Below are positions 9,185 to 15,841 of a DNA stretch of 46,799 nt, piece by piece; positions within the stretch are counted from its first letter, which is position 1; each line of letters starts with the position of its first letter. The notes below the pieces were generated by a model that did no database searches, was not told where the DNA came from, and worked only from the letters and a program-made list of their open reading frames with translations. The stretch is from Ktedonobacteria bacterium (GTDB lineage: Bacteria; Chloroflexota; Ktedonobacteria; Ktedonobacterales; JACDGC01): positions 1 to 46,799 of the forward strand of contig DAIDGU010000066.1 of the NCBI GenBank assembly GCA_027459785.1, written 5' to 3'. Both the position numbers and the translations under genes were made by a program.

Positions 9185-9772
9185 TCAGGCGTTGCCAAAC
9201 AGGAGCGCCGCGCAGAAGACCAGTGCGCCGCCGCCCACGACCTGCAACATCGAGAGCGCCCAACTGGTGCCAAAGAAGCGATGGCGCACGGCACCAATGA
9301 TGACGAGTTCGACAGCGACGACGACATACGCGATGAGCAGTGCCACGTGGAGGTTAGCGACCAGAAAGGGAAGAGTATGCAATGAACCGCCCAGAAAGGT
9401 CATGAGGCCGGTGATAATGCCACGCACGACAGGATTGCCCCGCCCCGTAAGCTTGCCGTCATCCGAAAGCGCCTCGGAAAAGGCCATGCTGATGCCCGCG
9501 CCGGTGGCGGCGGCCATGCCAACGAGAAACGCCGCGAAGGGCCGATGGGTGACGAAAGCGGTGGCGAAGATCGGGGCCAGCGTCGAGACGGAGCCGTCCA
9601 TCAGGCCGGCCAGGCCGGGCTGCACCACGCGCAAGACGAGATGCTGCGACTCGTCTTCGCCGAGGGCCGGTGGAGGAACGCTGCTATCGATCCGGCGGGC
9701 ATAGCCGGGCAAGCCGAGGGCGAGAAAAAAACGTGAAAGCGTCGTCTGCGAGTCACGGGGCGGGGAGGTCAT
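9185..9772 (-). CDS. VIT/CCC1-like metal transporter
   Basis: A 195-residue membrane protein with about five hydrophobic segments. It carries LAGLMDGSVSTLAPIFATAF, comparable to the L-DGIVT-L motif of the first VIT helix, and GAGISMAFSEALSDDG, comparable to the second-helix A-SMA-GE motif. VIT/CCC1 proteins export Fe(II) or Mn(II) from the cytoplasm. AAGGAGA precedes ATG 9772 by eight bases. It follows the Fur/PerR-like gene by about 60 bases, so metal- or peroxide-dependent expression from the upstream boxes is likely. The ion specificity is inferred. Confidence 0.7.
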   Translation of the reverse strand: MTSPPRDSQTTLSRFFLALGLPGYARRIDSSVPPPALGEDESQHLVLRVVQPGLAGLMDGSVSTLAPIFATAFVTHRPFAAFLVGMAAATGAGISMAFSEALSDDGKLTGRGNPVVRGIITGLMTFLGGSLHTLPFLVANLHVALLIAYVVVAVELVIIGAVRHRFFGTSWALSMLQVVGGGALVFCAALLFGNA

Positions 9773-9833
9773 CGGGAATCGTCTCCTTCAAAGCTAGCGG
9801 GTGGTTGGAGGTGGTTGCGGCCAAGGGGCGCGC

Positions 9834-10280
9834 TCACGCGGGATAAGCCGCTGAGCCGGCATCACTCTTAGCCTGGCAGGTCGGGCAGATGCCGAAGAAT
9901 TGTTCAGAGCGCAGCACGATGCGGAAGCCGGCGATCTCGGCGGGGATGGCCGGGCGTGCGATGTGGGCGGGCGCATCGACGATGGTATGGCACTGCAAGC
10001 ACACCAATTCGGCATGCGGCGAGCAGTCCGGATCATAATGGATATGCCCATCGCCAGCGTCGAAGCGCCGCACCTCGCCCCATTCCACCAGTTCGTTCAG
10101 CGTGTTATACAGCGTTGCCAGCGAGAGGCCGGGCAGCAGGGGCTTGAGCCGGGTATAGAGATCTTCCGCCGTCGGGTGCGTCTGGTCGCCTTCCAGCGCC
10201 CGCCAGATGAGCATGCGCTGTGCGGTCACTTTGCCCCCTTGGGCGCGCACCCGCCGCACCAGGGATTCAACGCTCTGCAT
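9834..10280 (-). CDS. Fur/PerR-family metal-dependent repressor
   Basis: A 148-residue Fur-superfamily regulator with a winged helix (VTAQRMLIWRALEG, HPTAEDLYTRL, LSLATLYNTLNEL) and a C-terminal dimer domain holding two CxxC pairs (CLQC, CPTC) for structural zinc. Aligned by eye with Bacillus PerR, it keeps H37-like HPTA, H91-like PH and D104-like IVD, but the H93 position is Glu (HAE). It therefore sits between PerR and Fur in its metal ligands. ATG 10280 has GAGGT seven to eight bases upstream; an in-frame ATG at 10304 lies inside the operator. It likely represses itself and the transporter downstream. Confidence 0.85.
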   Translation of the reverse strand: MQSVESLVRRVRAQGGKVTAQRMLIWRALEGDQTHPTAEDLYTRLKPLLPGLSLATLYNTLNELVEWGEVRRFDAGDGHIHYDPDCSPHAELVCLQCHTIVDAPAHIARPAIPAEIAGFRIVLRSEQFFGICPTCQAKSDAGSAAYPA

Positions 10281-10294
10281 GAGGTGTACCTCGT

Positions 10295-10326
10295 TTAGAA
10301 TCATTCCTATCTAAGAATCATTATAA
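10295..10326. promoter_or_regulatory. Two PerR/Fur-like boxes upstream of the repressor
   Basis: Read on the minus strand, 10326-10312 is TTATAATGATTCTTA, 13 of 15 matches to the PerR box TTATAATnATTATAA. 10309-10295 is TAGGAATGATTCTAA, 11 of 15. The boxes are 17 bases apart and overlap the region where an RNA polymerase would bind. The match to the known box is seen directly; autoregulation is inferred. Confidence 0.7.
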
Positions 10327-10394
10327 GAATGAAGCGCGACCATGTCAAGCTTTTCCCGACACCTTTTTCCGCTACTCGCCCGTTTGCTCAGCTA

Positions 10395-10423
10395 TTGACA
10401 TTTGGCCCGAAATGCGGTATCGT
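10395..10423 (+). promoter_or_regulatory. Candidate promoter of the uORF-speD unit
   Basis: TTGACA at 10395-10400 and TATCGT at 10418-10423 with a 17-base spacer. A nearby TATAAA (10423) has poorer spacing. About 105 bases of leader precede the short ORF. Confidence 0.45.
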
Positions 10424-10529
10424 ATAAAATTGCTGATCAAACGCGATCAGGTTGTCCGTCGGTTGCCTCCTTTCAACATCGTCGCCCCTATGCGCGACGC
10501 CGCAGCCGGCGCAAGAAGCGAGGATCTGT

Positions 10530-10631
10530 ATGAGTACAGCGCTTACAAACAGCGCCCTCCATCACGCGCAAGGTGACTTCGTCACCTACTTGAGCTGGTT
10601 TATCGCCTGTTTCCATACTGGCGAGAGTTAG
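10530..10631 (+). CDS. Putative 33-residue leader ORF upstream of speD fusion gene
   Basis: ATG at 10530 has AGCGAGG six bases upstream and a frame ending TAG at 10629-10631, 36 bases before the TTG start of the decarboxylase fusion. The product starts MSTALTNSALHHAQGDF and ends in a hydrophobic, aromatic-rich stretch (YLSWFIACFHTGES). No family was recognised. It could be a small membrane peptide or a regulatory leader peptide. It is supported only by position and SD. Confidence 0.35.
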   Translation: MSTALTNSALHHAQGDFVTYLSWFIACFHTGES

Positions 10632-10667
10632 CGGCGGTACCACACGCCCGCACGAAAGGATCAAGCA

Positions 10668-12143
10668 TTGTTCGGACCACACCTCATCATCGACGGCAGC
10701 AAGTGTGACACCGCGAAACTGGGCGACCGTCTCCTCATCGAACGCCTCCTCACCGAGTACCCCCGCGCGATTGGCATGACCCGCATCGGCGGCCCCTATA
10801 TGTTCGAGTACCAGGCTCCCGACCCGGCCTATTCGGGCGTCTCCGGCCTGGTGGTCATCGCCGAAAGCCACATCGCCATCCACACCTTCCCCGCGCTCGA
10901 TTACTTCACGATGGACATCTTCTCGTGCAAGAATTTCGACCATGAAGTGGCCATCCAGTATATCCGCGAGGCGCTGGGCGTGCAGGAGATGGACCGCATG
11001 CTGGTGCAGCGCGGCCTCTCGTTCCGAGGACCGCACCACGGCCCATTGGGCGCGACCGACGAACTCATTGCTGCTGCCCATGCACGCAACGAGGGCTTGG
11101 GAACGACGATTGGCTCGATCCCGACCGACGATCCCCTCTATCCCCGGCATCTGGTGCCGCAAAACGGCGCGATGCTCTGGCCCGCCTATGGCGTGACGCC
11201 TGATCTCGGCACGGACGAAGCGGTGGTGAGCGGTGGGGCGCGCGCGGGCGCGCGGGTGACGCCGGCGAACGCGGCGGCGGCAGGAACCGTGGCCCAGCCG
11301 GGCTACATCCCCGTGCAGCCGCTGCAACTCAATCCCACGGCCTCCACCAGCGGCGTGCTGGACCGCCTGGCGATGCTCGGCGGCACAGGGCGCATGCTGG
11401 GCAAGGCGCTGGCCGAATGGGAACGCCAGGCCCGCGCGGGTGCGCCGGTGGTGCTGGCCCTCGGCCCGCAACTGATTGCCGAGGGCATGCGCGACGTGGT
11501 GACGGACCTGCTGCAACGCGGTCACGTGACCGCGGTGATCCTGGAAGGCGACGCCTTGCTGGCGGACGCCTATGAAACGCTGGGTTATCGTCATTACCTG
11601 CGCGAAGAGGACGAAGCGGCGGTGCCGGTGCGGTCGGAGGACGAATGGGCGCGAGCGCGCCCGCAACTGGCGGCGCTGCTGGCGGACGTTGCGCCACGTT
11701 CTGGCACGGCGCTGGCGCGGCGGCTGGGCGCGGCCCTGGGCGAACATGCCCCCCGCCCCGGCATCCTCACCACGGCGGCACACCTGAGCATCCCTGTCTT
11801 CGTCACCGGCGCAGCCGGACTGGCGGCGCTCGGCGTGCCGGAGATGAAGGCCGGCGTGGATCGCGCGGCCTTGCGCCACGCGCTGACGGGCGCGCTCCTG
11901 GTGACGTTTGGCACAACCGCTGCCACAGCGGACGCGGTGGCGGCCACCGGCGCGACGCCACAGGTCATCGCCGTCGGCAGCGCGCCTTATGCCGGGACCA
12001 GCCTCGCCTGCGCGACGGATGCCGCACTGGCGCTGCCGCTGCTGGCAACGGGCCTGGTGCAGCGTCTGCCCACGCGCCCCCGCCCCAGCGCGCCGGATGT
12101 GGTCATCGACACCGAGCGCCCCGCCCTCATGCCAGTCCGCTGA
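10668..12143 (+). CDS. speD: S-adenosylmethionine decarboxylase fused to a deoxyhypusine-synthase-like domain
   Basis: 491 residues starting at TTG with AAAGGA upstream. Residues 1-120 are a full prokaryotic AdoMet decarboxylase. The self-cleavage site E66-S67 lies in VVIAESHIAIHTFP, with H72 and C87 (DIFSCKNFD) as the expected processing residues; the pyruvoyl group forms at the Ser. This enzyme supplies decarboxylated AdoMet for spermidine synthesis. A low-complexity linker (about 125-220) leads to a domain (225-460) resembling deoxyhypusine/homospermidine synthases. It has ALGPQLIAEGMRDVVTDLLQ, then VILEGDALLADAYETLGYRH, and HLSIPVFVTGAAG. The usual GGGVPKN-type active-site Lys is not visible, so this half may be non-catalytic or altered. 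The usual SpeD is only about 120-140 residues long. No speE is adjacent. Confidence 0.8.
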   Translation: MFGPHLIIDGSKCDTAKLGDRLLIERLLTEYPRAIGMTRIGGPYMFEYQAPDPAYSGVSGLVVIAESHIAIHTFPALDYFTMDIFSCKNFDHEVAIQYIREALGVQEMDRMLVQRGLSFRGPHHGPLGATDELIAAAHARNEGLGTTIGSIPTDDPLYPRHLVPQNGAMLWPAYGVTPDLGTDEAVVSGGARAGARVTPANAAAAGTVAQPGYIPVQPLQLNPTASTSGVLDRLAMLGGTGRMLGKALAEWERQARAGAPVVLALGPQLIAEGMRDVVTDLLQRGHVTAVILEGDALLADAYETLGYRHYLREEDEAAVPVRSEDEWARARPQLAALLADVAPRSGTALARRLGAALGEHAPRPGILTTAAHLSIPVFVTGAAGLAALGVPEMKAGVDRAALRHALTGALLVTFGTTAATADAVAATGATPQVIAVGSAPYAGTSLACATDAALALPLLATGLVQRLPTRPRPSAPDVVIDTERPALMPVR

Positions 12144-12163
12144 ATCCCTTCCCCCTGAAAACC

Positions 12164-12237
12164 GGCGGACAGCAATGTCCGCCCCACGTCTGATCACCCC
12201 CTCTCCATCTCCGATGGGGAGGGGGCCGGGGGGTGGG
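12164..12237. repeat. Composite palindromic element (family A + B) between convergent genes
   Basis: GGCGGACA-GCAA-TGTCCGCC (12164-12183) is followed by a second hairpin with 13-base arms at 12197-12209 and 12213-12225 around loop TCC, one mismatch. A G-run tail (GGGGCCGGGGGGTGGGG) follows. It lies between the stops of the speD fusion and the anti-sigma gene and could end transcription from both sides. The same composite recurs at 20049-20122 and 41831-41903. Confidence 0.75.
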
Positions 12238-12241
12238 GCCG

Positions 12242-13720
12242 TCAGTTCTGCCAGGCGAAGTTCGTTGTGCCGGGAGCCAGCGTTACCGACGTGCCATCGG
12301 GCATGAAAACGAGCAAGGGTGCCGTGCTGGCGGAGGGCAGCAGGGGCGTCACTACCATCGCCTGACCGTCAGCGCGCCAGGTGATATGCCCATATTGCGG
12401 GAACGTGATCGGCGTGCGCCCCGTGATGCTGCTGAGGATCAACCCTACGTTCGCCTGGGCCGGATCGACGCCGATGGCGGCGACGTTCACATCATTCGGC
12501 GCGATGGCGATCTGGAGCGGCGCGCTGGTGATGGGCAGCGTCGCTAAAATACTACGCTTGCCCGTGGGGATATTTTGCATCACCAACTGCGCCGTGGGGC
12601 CACCACTGACGCTGGTTGGCACGGCATTGGGCGGCGGATACTGGTAGGCCACCCACAGGCCATCACCGGTCACTGCCCACGGCACCGTACTCCAACAGCG
12701 GAAGGTCGTGCAGGTGCTTTGGCCGGCCCCCAGTTGCAGCACCACCGTGTCGATTTTCGTATAGGGATCATAGCGGTGGAGGGTCGCGCGGCCCTGATGC
12801 ACCGTGCTATAAAAGAGCATGTTCGCGCGCCAGGCGATCTGCGTCGCCGTCATCGAGAGCGGCGTCACCGTGTTCGCGGTCAGATCAACCTGCACCAGGC
12901 GCGTCTGCGAGCGCACGATCAAGCTGGTGGTACTCACCCACACGGCATCGTCCGCCGTAAAGGGTTGTGCGACGCCCGCCGGCGTGATGGTGATCGCCCG
13001 CAACGCCCCCTTCACGCTGACGGTATACAGCCGCGTGGGCGTACTCGCCGTCTGGTGGGCCAGCGAGGGCGTGAAGACCAACATCTGGCTATCATCCGGC
13101 GACCACGCGCCCACGTCGAAATCCGTGAAGGGCAAGGTTGCCATCTTGGTCGGATTGCCACAGCCGTTCACCAGCCAGATCGTCCCCTGCATGTCACTGT
13201 AACTATACGGCTGAGGTGCGGCTGCCCCCTGGTTGGCGCAGGGTGTGCCGTTCGGCGACTGCGCCGCGAAGGTGGGTGTGAGCGCGACGATGGGCCGGCC
13301 CACCGGCGTCGCCATCGGCTGTGTCTCCGGCCCCAGGAAGCCGTTACTGCGCCCGACAACGAAGACCAGGCCCAGCAAAATCAGCAGCGTGACGATGGCC
13401 GAGCCGCTCCCCGCGCGTCGCAACCGTTGGCGCGCGGGCAAATTCGTCAGGCTACGCCCCGGATAGGTCAACGACGGGCGGGCGGTCGATCCCAGGCCAC
13501 GGCGTGAACCGGGCCGCGTGATCGTCAACACGCCCTCGAAGCCGGGCATGGCGCGCAATTGGCGGTACAGACGATCATAGCTCGCCAGGAGCGTCTGGCA
13601 GGCGGCACAGGCGCGGATGTGCGCTTCCACGGCGGCGCGTTCTGCGCCGATGATGCCACCGTCATGATAGGCGGATACACGCCGCCGCCATGCGGCGTTG
13701 CAAGCGGGTGCGCTGGTCAT
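12242..13720 (-). CDS. Membrane anti-sigma factor with zinc finger and TolB-like propeller
   Basis: 492 residues. The N-terminus holds an anti-sigma zinc finger (HIRACAAC, H-x3-C-x2-C, with an upstream His in SAYHDG). After a basic region comes one membrane helix (about 104-124: SAIVTLLILLGLVFVVG). The outside part has repeated beta-strand units such as DVGAWSPDDSQMLVFTP and HITWRADGQAMVVTP, which suggest a TolB/WD40-like propeller. The finger would hold the ECF sigma factor at the membrane and the propeller would sense an external signal. ATG overlaps the sigma stop (ATGA). The sensed ligand is unknown. Confidence 0.8.
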   Translation of the reverse strand: MTSAPACNAAWRRRVSAYHDGGIIGAERAAVEAHIRACAACQTLLASYDRLYRQLRAMPGFEGVLTITRPGSRRGLGSTARPSLTYPGRSLTNLPARQRLRRAGSGSAIVTLLILLGLVFVVGRSNGFLGPETQPMATPVGRPIVALTPTFAAQSPNGTPCANQGAAAPQPYSYSDMQGTIWLVNGCGNPTKMATLPFTDFDVGAWSPDDSQMLVFTPSLAHQTASTPTRLYTVSVKGALRAITITPAGVAQPFTADDAVWVSTTSLIVRSQTRLVQVDLTANTVTPLSMTATQIAWRANMLFYSTVHQGRATLHRYDPYTKIDTVVLQLGAGQSTCTTFRCWSTVPWAVTGDGLWVAYQYPPPNAVPTSVSGGPTAQLVMQNIPTGKRSILATLPITSAPLQIAIAPNDVNVAAIGVDPAQANVGLILSSITGRTPITFPQYGHITWRADGQAMVVTPLLPSASTAPLLVFMPDGTSVTLAPGTTNFAWQN

Positions 13721-14415
13721 GGCAATAGCCCCCCCTCCGTGTCGGACGCAGGCCCAGCCAGTGCCTTGCGCAGCTTTTCCTTCGCGCGATACAAGATCTT
13801 GCGCGCGTTCGCCTCGGTGATATTGAGCATCGTCGCAATCTCATGCGCCTCGAAGCCGCCCGTCGCGCGTAACAACAGCACGGCGCGAGCCGTCGGCGGC
13901 AAGCTTTGCAGCGCGTTTACCAGCGCGTCGCGTTCCACCACGCTCGTCGCCAGGTCTTCGTTCGACGACAGCACCACGCTCTGGCCGCTGGACGACGACG
14001 AATCCCCCGTACGCATCTCCGTCAGCGAGACCCAGGCGAAGCGGCGCTGATGGCGCAGCGCGTTGCTGGCCGTATTCGCCGCGATGCGATAGAGCCAGGC
14101 ACGAACGTTGGCGATGGTCTTCAGGTCTTCGATATGCGCATAGGCTTTCAAAAACGTATCCTGGGTCAGGTCGGCGGCCCAATCACGGTCGTGCGTCATC
14201 CGATACAAAAAGTCCGCGATCGGCTTCTGGTAGCGCGAGAAGAGTTCATAGAACGCATCCACGTCCGCCGCCGACGGCGCTTGCGCCTCGGATTCGCCTG
14301 GCTTGTCGGTCTGCCGTGCCATCAAAAATCGCGGGAGCGCCCAGCGCCGCCAGCAATCTGCGATGCGCAATCCCGGCAGCCAGTGCCAGGGCTGCGCCTT
14401 GAGATGTACCGCCAT
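13717..14415 (-). CDS. ECF RNA polymerase sigma factor
   Basis: A sigma-70-family extracytoplasmic-function factor with region 2 (FYELFSRYQKPIADFLYRMT through DLTQDTFLKAYAHI and NVRAWLYRIAANTASNALR) and region 4 (LQSLPPTARAVLLLRATGGF then HEIATMLNITEANARKILYR). ATG 14415 has AGAGG eight bases upstream and is used here; ATG 14322, nearer to region 2, is a reasonable alternative without SD, and the frame is open to 14514. It is translationally coupled to the anti-sigma gene, which should sequester it until a signal arrives. Confidence 0.85.
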   Translation of the reverse strand: MAVHLKAQPWHWLPGLRIADCWRRWALPRFLMARQTDKPGESEAQAPSAADVDAFYELFSRYQKPIADFLYRMTHDRDWAADLTQDTFLKAYAHIEDLKTIANVRAWLYRIAANTASNALRHQRRFAWVSLTEMRTGDSSSSSGQSVVLSSNEDLATSVVERDALVNALQSLPPTARAVLLLRATGGFEAHEIATMLNITEANARKILYRAKEKLRKALAGPASDTEGGLLP

Positions 14416-14505
14416 GCGCGCCGCCTCTCTGCGCGAAGATGCCCACGCGGGTCGCGCCCAGACATCCTCATACAAGTGTGACCCGAAGCTATATCGCCAT
14501 GAGAC

Positions 14506-14521
14506 ATCTCCCATGGGAGAT
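14506..14521. promoter_or_regulatory. Perfect 16-bp palindrome ATCTCCCATGGGAGAT
   Basis: It lies about 90 bases upstream of the sigma factor start. ECF sigma operons are often autoregulated, and a dyad at this distance could be an operator; the protein that binds it is unknown. Confidence 0.45.
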
Positions 14522-14633
14522 ATCCATCATACGGGGCGCAGCCGGGATAATTTTCCCTATTCTACCAGAAATACGCTGCGCCCGCGCGAGAGTTCTCAGA
14601 GAATGTAACGAACGAACGTCACAGGTGGCGGAC

Positions 14634-15392
14634 CTATGGGTTAACCTGGCCAGTGGGGCGGATGCAGATCTCGTTGACGGAGACGTGTTGCGGCAGATCG
14701 AGGATCGCCAGCACGGCCTGGGCGATGTCCTGGGTCTGCACCGGCGGCGTGCCGCCCAGCCAGCTTTCGATGAGGCCGGGAGGATAGTCGGCGACCTCCT
14801 GGAACTCGGAGATAACGACGCCCGGCTGCAACAGTGTGACGCGCACATTCTCGCGCGCCATCTCCTGGCGCAGCGCCTCGCCGATGGCATTCACGGCGAA
14901 TTTCGTCGCGGAATACGCCGCGCCGCCGTTGCCGACTTTCTGCCCCGCCACCGACGACAGCAAGAAGACATCGCCGCGCCCGCGCGCCACCACATGCGGC
15001 ACGCCATACTTCAGCGTCAGCAGCACGCCATAGACGTTCGTGTCGAGCATCATCTTCCACCGTTGCGTGTCGCCCTCCACAATCGACGCGCGATAGCCCA
15101 GGCCGGCGTTGGGGATGAGGATGTCGATGCCGCCGAAGTGTTCGACCGTGGCAGTGACCATCGCCTGCACATCCGCTTCGTCACGCACATCGGCGGTGAT
15201 GGCGAACGCTTCGGTGCCAGCCTGGCGCAGTTCGTCCGCCAGCGCCTGCACGCGCTCCGTGCGCCGCGCCGCCAGCGCCAGGCGTACCCCGCGCCCGGCC
15301 AGCGCCCGCGCCAGCGCCTCCCCGATGCCGCTGCTGGCCCCTGTGATCAACGCGACCCGCCCGCGCAGGTCGGTCTGGTGTGGTGTGGTCAT
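14634..15392 (-). CDS. Short-chain dehydrogenase/reductase (SDR)
   Basis: A 252-residue classical SDR. Visible are the cofactor motif TGASSGIG (about 18-25), the NADP-favouring AARR after the second strand, the acidic ADVRD, the NAG motif (IPNAG), the catalytic Ser in FLLSSVAG, and the YSATK pair (Y-x3-K). The C-terminal PGVVISEF and NEICIRPTGQ resemble NADP-dependent 3-hydroxy acid dehydrogenases (YdfG-like). The substrate is unassigned. It is transcribed alone; an open frame antisense to it is a GC-driven shadow. Confidence 0.9.
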   Translation of the reverse strand: MTTPHQTDLRGRVALITGASSGIGEALARALAGRGVRLALAARRTERVQALADELRQAGTEAFAITADVRDEADVQAMVTATVEHFGGIDILIPNAGLGYRASIVEGDTQRWKMMLDTNVYGVLLTLKYGVPHVVARGRGDVFLLSSVAGQKVGNGGAAYSATKFAVNAIGEALRQEMARENVRVTLLQPGVVISEFQEVADYPPGLIESWLGGTPPVQTQDIAQAVLAILDLPQHVSVNEICIRPTGQVNP

Positions 15393-15689
15393 GGTTGGTT
15401 GCCTTTCCTCGCCGGTTCAAGTTTAAATGGTGGTGTCGTTAAGATGGTTGAGTACGCCACTGTCCATGATACGCGCTGAGGCAGTTGCCGATCAAGCGTC
15501 AAGCACAGTGACTTAAGTTGGCATAAAACAAAATTAGCCAGATCGCGCGAAATCCCCCTTGCTTCTCGCTATGGGGATGCAAGCGCGGTCGCCCGCAGGC
15601 GACACGTATCCTGGCACTAGGTGACAGCATGCCATCTCGTGTGGTATACTGTGCATACTGAAGAGTTGCTTTGAGGTCACACTCACCTT

Positions 15690-15835
15690 CGGTATCGCAC
15701 GTTTCCTTTCTCAAAAACTGGTAGCAAGCGGCGCGGGCAGCGCCTTCGGGGAGTCCCTTCGTTGGAAGGGGCGGAATCTCCCGTAAGGGAACAGAACCGA
15801 GAATCCCCCGCCTTCTAGGCGTGGGGAGTGTCAAC
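15690..15835 (+). mobile_element. Right end of an IS200/IS605-type element with omega-RNA-like hairpins (no tnpB present)
   Basis: The + strand ends in a stem CCCCCGCC-TTCTA-GGCGTGGGG (15805-15826, one bulged T) followed by AGTGTCAAC. This is the layout of IS605-family right ends, where the 3' end of the TnpB guide RNA is encoded. Upstream are further paired segments, including CTTCGGGG and CCCTTCGTTGGAAGGGG. No tnpA or tnpB frame occurs in the 450 bases between neighbouring genes, so it is a solo end or internally deleted derivative. The assignment rests on structural resemblance. The rest of 15393-15690 shows no gene I can support. Confidence 0.45.
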
Positions 15836-15841
15836 TTCTCA

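Noticed and set aside
10488..12197. 569-codon minus-strand open frame opposite the speD fusion gene
   Set aside because: It is antisense to a gene with clear catalytic motifs, is Arg/Ala/Gly-rich and has no recognisable domain; typical GC-driven shadow.
15499..15834. Minus-strand frame of 111 codons next to the RM gene
   Set aside because: Its start half is the translated IS605-like right-end hairpin; no SD and no protein family.
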